Notes under the pieces: model-generated | Seen by the model: the letters and a program-made list of their open reading frames with translations, nothing else | Told to the model about the DNA's origin: nothing | Database searches by the model: none | Shown: piece after piece, positions 11,156 through 21,170 of the stretch | Layout: every line of letters starts with the position of its first letter | How positions within the stretch are numbered: position 1 is the first letter of the stretch | Position numbers and translations under genes: made by a program | DNA from: Immersiella caudata | Taxonomy: Eukaryota; Ascomycota; Sordariomycetes; Sordariales; Lasiosphaeriaceae | DNA length: 64,000 nucleotides | Direction of reading: 5' to 3' | Assembly: GCA_030512335.1 (NCBI GenBank) | Contig: JAULSU010000004.1 | Location: forward strand, 1,674,001-1,738,000

Positions 11156-13795
11156 AATCGTTAATCTCATTGGTCAGAATTGCCATTCAAGAATGCTGCG
11201 CATTCCACACGCAGAATCACCCTACAGGGGTAAGTATCCCGGGGTTAGAGACTTAAGCGCCCAAGCCCGTTCTTCACGTCAACTTCAAATGTCAATGTCA
11301 CGACCTGCCTTTATTCTATTAATGGGAGGGAGCCACGGCCCAGAAATACGTCAAGTCCCACGTAACAGCAGCAGTTAAGTCAAGCCTCAACCCGGAGCGC
11401 TGGGCATATCGGTTCTCGCACTCAATGCCTGACTTAAGGAGTCAAAGGCAGAAGTCTCCTTTACTGTAAAACTACAGCGATGTATACACCTGGTATCAGT
11501 CTTTTGTGGTGAGAAGAGAAGGCACGAAGAGGGAGAGTTAGATGACAAGGCGCTGTCACATAGGTAGGTATGCGATTGGCAATAAGCTTCAAGTTCGGGC
11601 CCCAACTGCTCATGATTAGGAATTTCATTTGGCATTCAGGCGAACAAAGAGGCTGCCGCTTGCATCGGAACTAGAGAGCGCGATTCCGTAATCTCAACTT
11701 CCAAACCGGCCGGCAATCTTTGTTTTCGCATCTACTGAGAGCTCACTGCCCTGCCTTCAAATTGTACCGGATAAGAAAACGACGTGGAAGTTACTTAGCT
11801 AGGAGATCTAGAAGGAGTTAGAGAAAAGAAGTAAGATACGACCGCCTGGAGTGGCTGGAAATGACGTAGTGAAAGATTCCCTTCATATGTGACTGAAACT
11901 GAAGCACTCAATGAATAGTCTCTGTATTGCAAGCGCGATGGGATGGCAACTTGAGAATCTCCATGACGTGTATGACTCGGAGTAAACTTCAAGATAGGTA
12001 TCTGAGAACAACACAATAAAGGTAGCAAATAAGCGAGCAGGGCAGACTTGAAACTTCCAGTCTCAATTTTATGTTCCAAGCTATATATTCTAATATCAAC
12101 ACGTTGAACACCACGAGAAAGAATACCTAAACTTAATGTGTCTCAGGCGAAAACAAAAGGACCAAAAACCTGCCACCATCTGTGCTGTGTTCAAGCTGGC
12201 TTAGTCTTGTCTTTCTCGCGAATACTTTCATCCCTTGATACGGAAAGCTTCATTGAAGAGCTAGGCACAGTCTGGACAAGCTGTACCTTTGTTGCTCACC
12301 ACTGGAGCGGATTCAAAGTGATCCGAGGTGTGGAAGCACTGAGAAGTAAGGTTTCTCCAATGGAACCACAGATTTTATTTCAGGGGGGGGTGGGATAATG
12401 TTTTACTTTGGAAATTTGCCATCAACTGTAACAACATTGGGTTGCTCCAGTTAGAAAGATATCTCAACTATCCATCAACATTTCTAAACTTGCAAAACGG
12501 AGCTAAAAACGATGAGCTGCCTTGCTCAAGAGAATCGTCCACGTCTTTGCTGCCGGACATGATTGTAGGCAGTCCACGCGCGTGCCATGATGACCAGTCT
12601 CAGGGACCCAGGCGGTCACGCTTGACACGTCTACGTCATGACGCCGAAACTTGAACCGTCTTGCTCAACAAGGCACTCAGAATCAGGCAATGAAACACCA
12701 CCAGAGCCACTGCCATCTGTGCCAAGACGTCTAACTTTCTAACTGATGGCGTTACATCCTCTAATTGCATTTTGTGTAAACGAGCATTTGAAGTTCTAGC
12801 CATTTGGTTTTCTAACCATTCTCGTCATCGGGCTGGACCAGATCCCCGCTATGTGATCAAGACTCCTCCATCCGTGGGTTGAGGAAACGGCTGGCGGACG
12901 GCACTGGCAAGCTTCTGGCCTCAGCTCAGTGGTGTTCATGGCCTAGGCAAGTTGCTGATGCCTGCAAGCCAGACCCAAACTGTGTCTACAAGAGAAATAA
13001 AGCACCGTGAGAAGGAAGGCGGCAAACAACGAGGATGACGGGCTTTAGATCGATATGTCGGAGGTTCACAATTCTTGGCGTGTTCGAACACCCAAGGGGT
13101 TCCAAGGGGGTGCCTTGCGTTGAGGCGTGGGATGATGCTTCAAACCGTGATCTTGAACGCCCAGATCAGTACCTCAACCCCATGTCCCTGCTTACAACGT
13201 TGAACTGTCCTGAGAGTCACTCGGCGGAACTTGGGATATCTTCATTCGTACTCGAGCATGGGCTGGGCAGTTGTTGTGGCTTGATGGGCAGGCTGGCGCC
13301 GTAATTGAAGCTGGCCTCGTGTGTTTGGGACCCCGGGAGCAAGTCAGGGGTCTAACGGCACTCACCTGAGGGATCATGGATTGTTCCGGCAGCGCAAGCA
13401 TCCCAAAAGCAAAGGGCAACCTGTCACATTCACGAGGAGCTCATCATGTCGGTCATGCATCGTTTCATTCTGGGGCAAGTCGTGGGAGTACTCTAGCCAT
13501 GATACCATGGACCATGAATCCGGCTGTCCGACTCGACGGCAACATGCCTAGCATCATCATTGAGCTTGACCAGATTGGGGTATTTTTTGTTCCTTCTTCC
13601 ATTCCCATGCAAGCTCATCTCCATTGGTTGTGATCTCATTTAATTTATGAGGTCCTCAGCCGAGGACGCACAGTATGTCAGCGAGCCATTCCCTTCCCCG
13701 CCATCCACGCAAATGAAGTTGATGCCCCGAACCACCGCGCCAATCTAGAGTGAAAACGCATAAAGGACAAAAGGGTGTGCCACAGGCTACTGCGT
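11156..13795. other. Gene-poor stretch of 2.6 kb
   Basis: No open frame here has family-like composition and no exon pairs with good splice signals were found. Base composition looks lower in GC than in the flanking genes. I see no clear terminal repeats that would mark a transposon. Confidence 0.4.
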
Positions 13796-14858
13796 TTAGT
13801 AGCCGAAAGCCTCGAGGGCCTGGGTCGTCTTCTTGTCGACCTTTGCGCTCTTCTTCGCCTCGGTGAGCTGTCTCGCAGCAATCTTCTTGCGCTCGTAGTA
13901 GGCGGCACCCTTGACCTTGCGTCTCTCCTCGAGTCTGCCTTAATGTTAGCACACGCCCGCCTCTCGATATCCACGCTCGGGATGTGGAGGGGTAGCGTTT
14001 CGACGCACCTGGCAACAACATCCTGGTACTTCCAGCCAACCTCGTGGCTCAACCGACCGACTGTGCAGTACTTGCGACCGGGCTGGAGTCTGAGGACGCG
14101 GAGGGCCTGGGGAACGACCATCTTCTTCTTCTTGTCGTACGGGGGAGGGACACCCTCGAAGACCTTAAGGCGCTCGAGAGCGGCGGCACCGCGGGCGGTC
14201 TTGTGGGGGATCATACCACGGACGGCCTTGTAGAAGATGCGGGAGGGGGCGCGGAAGTGGAAGGGGCCTGGAGGAACGTCAGCGCATTTCCGGGAGGGCA
14301 TGTTGAGAAATGGGCGTGGAACTCACCACCGCGGGTCGGGTTGTAGCGGGTCATCTTGCGCAGGTAAGCATGGTACTTGACTGCATGCAATTGTCAGTCG
14401 ATTGTTCTCAGACGGGTAGCCCCCGCTTGCTGGCCACGAGTATCCTCCTCTTCCATCCGACCAGCGCCTCGGGTACTCGGGTCCGAGTTCAACGATGCAT
14501 TCGGGGGGATGGAGAAAACATACGCTTCGCGCGGAAGAATTCGCCGGAGATGTTGAGGGCCTCGCAGCGGACAACGACGATCTTCTGTCCGTTGAGGAGC
14601 TGCTTGGCGACGATGCTGGCAAGGCGGCCGAGGAGGTGGCCCTTGCCGTCGATGACGACCTGGTAGCAGCCATGTTAGCAGCCCGTCTCGACAATCCAGA
14701 ATCCCAAGCGCTCCATCGCAATTGAAGCGTGCACCCGTTGTCCATCGCAACATTGTTCATGGGCGGCGCGCGGCCAATATTGTGCGATCGCTTGGTGTGG
14801 ATTTCGACATTGAGGGACTGCGTGGGAGTGAACGTACCACTGACTCGAACGACGACAT
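13796..14858 (-). CDS. RPL16: 60S ribosomal protein uL13 (L13A/Rpl16)
   Basis: Large-subunit ribosomal protein. Five exons, complement(13796..13934, 14009..14267, 14327..14380, 14524..14659, 14838..14858), encode 202 residues, the usual length. The first coding exon has only seven codons (MSSFESV) with a GTACGT donor; splicing gives ESVVVIDGKGHLLGRLA. Later joins give FFRAKLKYHAYLRKMTRYN and GGPFHFRAPSRIFYKAVRGM, and the tail is KKTTQALEAFGY. Many short introns near the 5' end are typical of fungal ribosomal protein genes. All phases are consistent. Identity is secure from near-complete collinearity with the family. Confidence 0.95.
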
Positions 14859-15653
14859 CTTTTCCCGTTGCTTCTGGTGAAAGAGAAGGGGAAGAGAAAA
14901 GAAAAATGCTGGATCAGTCAGTCAAACTCCGGCTGATCGAATGGCAGCGAAGTCTGGCTGCGTCCTTACCCTCGCGATGGTTTGATGCTCTTCGACGTTT
15001 TTGTGTGTGCTAAAAATTGGCCGTGTGCCTTGAGGTTGGGAAAACCGCGCTAGCCTGGATTGGGCGAAGGCGGTGGGCGCAAATCCAAGCCAATTACTGC
15101 CTGAGGTTATGGAGTAGGGTTAGACCTACACAATCAGATTGGTGGGGGCCTCAGTGGCAGCCGAGCTCTTCTCCACCAGCCACATTTCCCCACTCTCAAG
15201 CATCATTGCACGTGCGGCACTCTTGGCATCATGGCTGTCGATCCAACCGTTGAGTGGGAGACGACTTTTGTTGCAGTCAATATTGACAATGTGAAATTAA
15301 TAATCATACAGGAGCGCTCTTGGGCTAAGAATAAGAGCAACACCACGGCCGCCTCGATGTCTTCTCTACAGTTCTCTACAGTAGAATCCTCCAGTGGGCG
15401 GCCCGCCCCGGGAGTTCAATTGTTATCCCGGCAGTCAAGCCCTACCAAAAGTACCGCCGCAATGCGTTCAATCCAACAATCCTGCAATGCAAATCAACAA
15501 TGTGTGCAGAGTGAGCTTCTCAACCAAACACCCGCTGATGGGAAGGAAATCCAGGCGATGCGAGCCTGGGCTGAGAAGTGAAGCTGTAGGTGGCAGCGAG
15601 TTGTAGTTGGAACTTTAGGTGTCGGGAGTCGTTGATGACGTTGTTGAAACACG
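14859..15653. other. Intergenic, RPL16 promoter side to BAG gene 3' end
   Basis: About 800 bp holding the RPL16 promoter and the 3' region of the BAG gene. Nothing coding is recognisable. Confidence 0.4.
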
Positions 15654-16925
15654 TTATTTTGGATTTGCCTTGACGTCGTCCATCTTTTTCAACACGCTTT
15701 GAACATCGCGGACCAGTTGTCTTCGCATATTCCTTGCACCTTCATCACCTCCGGTCTCGACCTCGTCGAGCTTCAGAATGATCTGCTGCATGACAGTTTC
15801 CGAGATTTTCCGATGATCCTCCTCGAGCTTTTTGGAATCTTTCGGCGGAGAATCGATGTAGCGTACACATAGGGGGCGAAGCTTGGCGTCGAAATGCGCT
15901 GCGATGCTGTTGAGCTTGTCGACGGGCCCGCCAGGGACAGCTGCAGCGGCGCTAGCTCCTGATACAGCCGATAGTGATGAAGGTGATTGCGTTCGAACTC
16001 TGGATACGCCTCTCCGAGAGCCGCTATCAACAGGAACCTCCAAGGTGAAGGAGGAGCCGCTTTCTCGGGGGCTTCGCTCTTCAGGCCGTCGGCCTCTTCG
16101 GTTTTTCTTGGACTTCTTCGGCGGCACGTAGTCGTCGCGCTCGTCGCGACCGACGACGACAATCTCCTCACTGCTATCGCTGCTCTCGCCAACAGGGTCG
16201 CCAAAGACGACCAAGACTTCGCTGTTGTTCTTGACGCCGTACTCGCGTATCGGCGCCTTGAGTTCCCTCAACTGTTTCCCCTTGTAGAACAGCCGCACCC
16301 CTCGAGCTTCGCGCGCCGAGAGGTCCATTATCAACTTGACTCGCTCAACTACATCGTTGACCTCTAGTTTCCCATCGCCAATCGAGTATGCTGGGAAGTG
16401 CTCTGGATATGTGATGTCCTTGTATTTGATCAACATGACATCGTCAACCGGCTTGCGGTGGCCAAAGGAAGGGGCGGAGACTGGTGCAGAGTGCGAGAAG
16501 TGGTCGTGCTCGTAACGGTGGTGGTGGTGCCCACGCGGGGTATCGATCGTTTCGAGGTCTTCGGATGTGATGTAGCTGTAGTCTTCATCGGTTACGGCAG
16601 GAATGCCCTGGCCAAGGGTCGAGCCGAACGGAGAGAGACCGCCGCGGGTCGAAAATCCATATCGTGACGACATCTTTTGTTTCTTGTTCTGGGTGGTTCG
16701 CGTAGCGACGGCAGGTATGGCTGTGAGGAGAAGGATTGCAGTGACGGTGTAGTAGAGAGTGGTTGCGGAGTAGCCCGTGGCAGACTCAAGGTACTCTGTT
16801 ACACTAGAAGCGTGAACTAGGGCGCTATCCAGATAGCCTTGGAGTGGCGCGGGGAGCTTCAAGAACGACCTGACGTTGGCAAGATTGGCACCGTACGATG
16901 CCAACACTCCTTGACCGGAAGCCAC
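15654..16925 (-). CDS. BAG-domain co-chaperone with ubiquitin-like domain and N-terminal membrane segment
   Basis: The reading frame has a hydrophobic segment at about residues 56-74 (TLYYTVTAILLLTAIPAV), an ubiquitin-like domain at 163-243 (LIKYKDITYPEHF to NSEVLVVFGD), an acidic then basic Ser-rich linker, and a BAG domain at 334-416 (PVDKLNSIAAHF to VRDVQSVLKKMDDV) that binds the Hsp70 ATPase domain. This order matches fission-yeast Bag101/Bag102. The first codon at 16925 is GTG, not ATG, and an in-frame TAG lies about 8 codons upstream. The first in-frame ATG is at 16673, after the membrane segment, so the true start probably lies in an upstream exon I could not fix. The protein likely tethers Hsp70 to the ER or nuclear membrane. 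Confidence 0.82.
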   Translation of the reverse strand: MASGQGVLASYGANLANVRSFLKLPAPLQGYLDSALVHASSVTEYLESATGYSATTLYYTVTAILLLTAIPAVATRTTQNKKQKMSSRYGFSTRGGLSPFGSTLGQGIPAVTDEDYSYITSEDLETIDTPRGHHHHRYEHDHFSHSAPVSAPSFGHRKPVDDVMLIKYKDITYPEHFPAYSIGDGKLEVNDVVERVKLIMDLSAREARGVRLFYKGKQLRELKAPIREYGVKNNSEVLVVFGDPVGESSDSSEEIVVVGRDERDDYVPPKKSKKNRRGRRPEERSPRESGSSFTLEVPVDSGSRRGVSRVRTQSPSSLSAVSGASAAAAVPGGPVDKLNSIAAHFDAKLRPLCVRYIDSPPKDSKKLEEDHRKISETVMQQIILKLDEVETGGDEGARNMRRQLVRDVQSVLKKMDDVKANPK

Positions 16926-18782
16926 CTTTGCGGTTGTGGGGTGGTCCTACGACTATCGGTCGTCGAACCTGCTGGGTGGGAAAGGGGGAAGAAAAGAGGA
17001 ACCTTCGGGAACCCTCTTATATCACCAGACGTTGCTGATGCGACGAAGCCAGCACAGTGGGTATTGATGGTGTCGTTGGTCGAGCATGCATCGATCGGGA
17101 GCTGAGAAGACTTCGGACCAATAAACTGAGCGGAGGCTGATGTCGTGGCCTCTTGTGGATCGCTTGCTGTTGTTTCCCTTGCGAATTCCAATCCCCGAAA
17201 CGAATAGCCGTTTGACGATCGCCGCCCCAAAAAAGGGAATCCTCTTCTAGTTGAGACTTGTGATGCGCCTGGCTGCTTGTGTGAGGGTGCAGGTGGGATG
17301 GCTCGGTTGAGTGGCGGTTGATGGCGGTCGGAGCTGCAACAAGGGTTTGCGGGTTGAGGTAGGCGTCCCGAAGAACTCAATCCTGCTGCGGCGGGGGCGG
17401 ATCTCGGCCAGGTTCGCCATGGTGACCTTATCAGCGATAACCCGGCCAGGCTGTGGGCGGGACCATCCACTCGGCCTCTCCATCTGGGCACTGCCTTGGC
17501 CAGCACTAGCTCGTCAATCTCAACCTGAAGCTCATGACGTTCCACGTCGACTCATGAATTTACATTTGCGGCTTGACGACCTGCTTCACCGCCTCGCTGT
17601 GTGCGACGATTTAAGTTGCAGTTCCTTGTGCCGCCTCTACCAGTGAAGAATCAGAATGCAGCCATCCGGGGTCTAGAAGACGGACGACCTTTCATGCGGC
17701 GAGGCGACCTGACTGAGCACCACCAAGTCACCGAACCCCCACATCGCCGACCAACTCGCACGGCATTCTGCCTCCTCGCGTTGGACTGCATATTATCATC
17801 ATGAACACCTAGCGGGCAAGACGCCAAATTGCATTGCGTGGATCGACGTCCCCTAAGAGCCGCTCAGCCGCCCGCGTGAGGGCAGTGGATGAGAGCGCCC
17901 CACGCAGCTGGGGAGGCGAATGATCGGCTTGCCCGCATTTCGCCCGCTACGCCCACTTACACTGGGGCTGTTGTCACTGGGCGTAGCATTGCGAGCTTTG
18001 ATCGGCTTCTGTTAGAGCAATCAGAAGTCGTTGGCCGAGACAGATGAGGTCATGCCAGGCTTTGGTTCCCAGTCAGCGGCCTTTGTCCAGTTTGCTGTGG
18101 GCGGACGCCATCGTTGCGAATAGCTTCACTTACGCACTGGTGAGACAGCGCTACGACTAGCCGTACCGAGGACTCGGCTTGTCGGGTCTTGGGCCGTCTG
18201 AACCGCGTACACACGGCTTCGTTGTGCTCAGAGTCAGGTGCTTGGTCTGCCCCTGGACCGGAGTGTTGGCCGACGTATTTCATCACATGGCCGCATGCCA
18301 GCACCCTAGATGCGTCTTAACTTGCCTTAACCCACAGCAAACCCTCTGCGGGACCCCTGGAGGATACAGTCACGTTTTCAGGATGTTGCAGTAAGGGCCC
18401 TCACCCAAGCCTTATTTAGTCTCGCGAGTGTTCCAAGGCCATAGACCCTTCACACAAATCGCCCCCTCCTGCCGGGGCAATGACGTCCAGTACGTAGCCC
18501 TTGGGCAGGAATTAGGTAATTGATGTGTTTTTATGACCCATCTGATGATGGCGTGGTCTGTCATCATTGCCTCTGCTCAAGGCAACTCCTACAATGGGTG
18601 AGGATGTGAATATTAGAATCCGTCCCAGAGACGAAGTTCACGAAACAACGACCAACAGGGACGGGTTCTGACATGGAATGACTGCTGCTGTCCGTGGATG
18701 GAATCCCATGTTTTTAGGTCAAGGCTGCAAGGGTCCCTAACGCAGGACTTGCGTCATAGACCCTCATCTCAAGTCGATGGCT

Positions 18783-18822
18783 GGGTTTTCAGGCCGGGGT
18801 TTTCAGGCCGGGGTTTTCAGGG
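18783..18822. repeat. Tandem repeat of GGGTTTTCAGGCCG
   Basis: Two full 14-bp copies (18783-18796 and 18797-18810) are followed by a partial third copy. The array lies in the glutaredoxin upstream region. Confidence 0.8.
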
Positions 18823-19007
18823 GATTTCGGCATCAGACAGACGACACAGTTCGCGACGATTTCCAATTGCTCGTCGGTACACCGCTGCTCGGTAAGCAGC
18901 CGTTCTTAGGAATCGCTCTGCCACAGAAAAATCCGCTCGGAGTTTTCTCTCAACTTCTTTGCGCCATTGGTCTGCTATTTCCGTTGTAGGCCGTGACTAT
19001 GACTCGG

Positions 19008-19032
19008 CCCCCCCCCCCCCCCCCCCCCCCCC
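19008..19032. repeat. Homopolymer run of 25 C
   Basis: A 25-nt C tract, G on the other strand, lies about 260 bp upstream of the glutaredoxin start. Its exact length may be a sequencing artefact. Confidence 0.85.
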
Positions 19033-19210
19033 GGCTTGAAAACCCACTGCCGCTCCTCGGCTTCCACCCTGCTCTTGCAGCGGTTGACAAATCTCGCGGG
19101 TCTTTGCCCGCCGCAATCCCTCTCATCCCGTGCCACACCTAACCGCTCCATTTTGACGTGCTTGCAGTCCCATCTTATCTACGACCCTCCGCAAGCGCGC
19201 AGCGCTTAGC

Positions 19211-19219
19211 TATATAAAA
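19211..19219 (+). promoter_or_regulatory. TATA box of the glutaredoxin gene
   Basis: TATATAAAA lies about 80 bp upstream of the first ATG at 19292, a normal position for a TATA element with a short leader. Confidence 0.55.
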
Positions 19220-19291
19220 AGCCATCTTCTTTCCGCTTGCTTGGCTTCCTGGAAACTTTCCAGAAGCAAGCAACAATCTCCACATCGCTAC

Positions 19292-19785
19292 ATGTCCTTC
19301 ATCTTTCGCAGACTTTTCTCGACATCTCCAGCCATGAGTGACTCCGCCCAGCAAAAGGTCCAGCAGCTGATCAACGACAACGGCGTTGGTACGTAACTGC
19401 TTACCTCTCCCCACCCCTCACTGCATCCCCTCTTCCCACCTAGCCCCCGGTCCAGTCGATTTGTCTGCCTGTCAATACGTGCATGTCGCTAACATTCTGT
19501 TTCGCGACAGTCGTCTTCAGCAAGTCGTACTGCCCATACTGCAACAACACCAAGCGTCTCCTCGACAGCTATGGCGCAAAGTACGCGCACTACGAGCTAA
19601 ACCAAGAGGAGGATGGCAGCGATGTTCAGGAGGCGCTCCTGAACATCACCGGGCAGCGCACCGTCCCCAACATCTTCATCAACAGGCAACACATTGGCGG
19701 CAACTCGGACTTTGAGGCAGTCATTGCGGGAGGCAAGGACGGAAAGAAAGTGGAGGATATCCTCCAGGCTGCGGGCGCCATCTGA
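19292..19785 (+). CDS. Dithiol glutaredoxin (class I), possible dual targeting
   Basis: Small thiol-disulfide oxidoreductase using glutathione. Two exons, 19292..19388 and 19511..19785, encode 123 residues. The redox motif CPYC is at residues 40-43 in VVFSKSYCPYC, the cis-Pro follows in RTVPNIFIN, and the GSH-binding GGNSD is present. The first 14 residues (MSFIFRRLFSTSPA) look like a mitochondrial presequence. A second in-frame ATG at codon 15 starts a normal cytosolic glutaredoxin (MSDSAQQKV). Yeast GRX2 makes mitochondrial and cytosolic forms from exactly such paired starts; the same use here is inferred. Confidence 0.93.
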
Positions 19786-20021
19786 GAAGGCGGTAGGCAG
19801 GACCAAGGATCGATCTCACGTTTCACATGGGCGGTATGGCCGGCGTTGGGGGTAGCGCTGCTTCACGGCGGTGCCCGTGTATACTAGGGGAATAGAAGAG
19901 CGGGGTTGCGCTGTCTAGCGGGGGCATATGTTGACCTGTTTTCCTTGCCGTGCAAAATGCTAGTACTGTACATCTATAGCACACATATCATACGCGGTGA
20001 CCTCCTGGTCCCCATTGTGGA

Positions 20022-21170
20022 TTAGACAACTTGGGCCGCCACGGTGCCTACGGGTCGCTCCACGAACTCCATGATCCCTTCAACGATGCTTTGGCGCGCA
20101 GGTTCGCTGGCCACCTTCTTGCCCGCTAGCCAGTTGAGCCACAACGCGCGAGACACGCGCTCGTCGTCAACCGCTCCGATTGACTGCCGTGCGCTCTTGC
20201 CCTTCTTCTTGCCGGCACCATCGTCATACTCGACATTCAGCCTCCCCTTCTCGTCACGAAGGAGCAACAGCTCTTTCCTCTTCGGCACGCTTCCGCGGTT
20301 AAAAATGGCGCGGAACTGCCGCATAGCCTCCCCAAATACTTCGTCGTCGGCGCCCGGCCCCCCAAGGGTTGGCGCCCTGGCCTGAATCGCGCGAACAAAG
20401 CCGTCCCGCAGATGATGGAAGTCAGTGTCGCGGACTGGCACGACACGGAATGCTGACCTGGCGGGAATGCCACTGGCAAGGAGATCGTCCCAGGTCTGCT
20501 CACCAGCGACAGGGTCGAGAAGAGCGGTGCGCAGCTGGTCGCGCTCCCCGGGAACGAGTGTGGTGGCGATAGGATTGATCTTCTTCGTCAGTGCATTTTG
20601 GAGCGCCGCAATGTCAGCCGTCGCAACGTAGTAACCAACGACGTAGACCTGAATTCCAACAAAGGTAACGGTGCGCAGACCGAGGCCGACAAGTGTGTAA
20701 TCGGTTGCGGATGTTGCGTCGGCGGAGAGGCCAGGGGCAAATGGGTCGGTCGATGTTGAAGCCGAGGGGATGCTCAGCGTTCGTGGGAAGGTTGGAACCG
20801 TGCTATTTCCTGTCTCTACAATCTCGTGACCCTCCTCGTCACGGACCACGACCTTGCGATCCACAGTATTGCTGTTGGACAAGGGGTCTGACGACGGCAG
20901 GCTCGAGTCGAGGTTGACTGGCTTGCTGAGCTCTTGCTGTAGTTTGTATGCCGTGTATACGAACGAGACTATTCCAGCTACTGTCCCCGACCAAAGAAAG
21001 ATGCGCCTGTTGCGCTGGTAGTCCTCAGACCGCCGCGCTAGCTCTCGGATGTTGAGGTTCTCGACGGGGCGGGAGGACGGCCTCTCAGGTCGGAACGACA
21101 AGAAAGTTCGGCGAGGGATCCGCACGTCGACGGGTCGCGGGAGGCGACGAAGGGCTACATTTCGGAGCAT
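20022..21170 (-). CDS. AIM18: AIM18-like mitochondrial protein with chalcone isomerase-like fold
   Basis: Single exon of 382 residues. The Arg-rich, acid-free start (MLRNVALRRLPRPVDVRIPRRT) is a mitochondrial presequence, followed by one membrane segment near residues 58-76 (RIFLWSGTVAGIVSFVYTAYKL), as in the inner-membrane protein Aim18 (Fmp22). The chalcone isomerase-like domain spans roughly residues 140-340 (YTLVGLGLRTVTFVGIQVYVVGYYVATAD to a C-terminal GTVAAQVV). Family members in fungi lack the plant catalytic role; a heme-binding function has been proposed for yeast homologues. The ATG at 21170 is chosen because it starts the presequence; the frame stays open 37 codons further upstream without such a feature. 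Confidence 0.85.
   Translation of the reverse strand: MLRNVALRRLPRPVDVRIPRRTFLSFRPERPSSRPVENLNIRELARRSEDYQRNRRIFLWSGTVAGIVSFVYTAYKLQQELSKPVNLDSSLPSSDPLSNSNTVDRKVVVRDEEGHEIVETGNSTVPTFPRTLSIPSASTSTDPFAPGLSADATSATDYTLVGLGLRTVTFVGIQVYVVGYYVATADIAALQNALTKKINPIATTLVPGERDQLRTALLDPVAGEQTWDDLLASGIPARSAFRVVPVRDTDFHHLRDGFVRAIQARAPTLGGPGADDEVFGEAMRQFRAIFNRGSVPKRKELLLLRDEKGRLNVEYDDGAGKKKGKSARQSIGAVDDERVSRALWLNWLAGKKVASEPARQSIVEGIMEFVERPVGTVAAQVV

Larger units (their letters stand above)
16926..19291. other. Gene-poor stretch of 2.4 kb between BAG and glutaredoxin genes
   Basis: Divergent promoters are expected at the two ends. Frames such as that near 17247-17483 have no family resemblance. A 14-bp tandem repeat and a run of C are annotated separately. 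Confidence 0.4.

Noticed and set aside
11156..13795. Possible transposon in the gene-poor stretch
   Set aside because: No terminal repeats, transposase-like frame or target duplication could be found by eye.
16859..17545. 228-codon open frame on the minus strand upstream of the BAG gene
   Set aside because: Low-complexity, no motif, overlaps the BAG frame in another phase; no splice context links it to the BAG exon.
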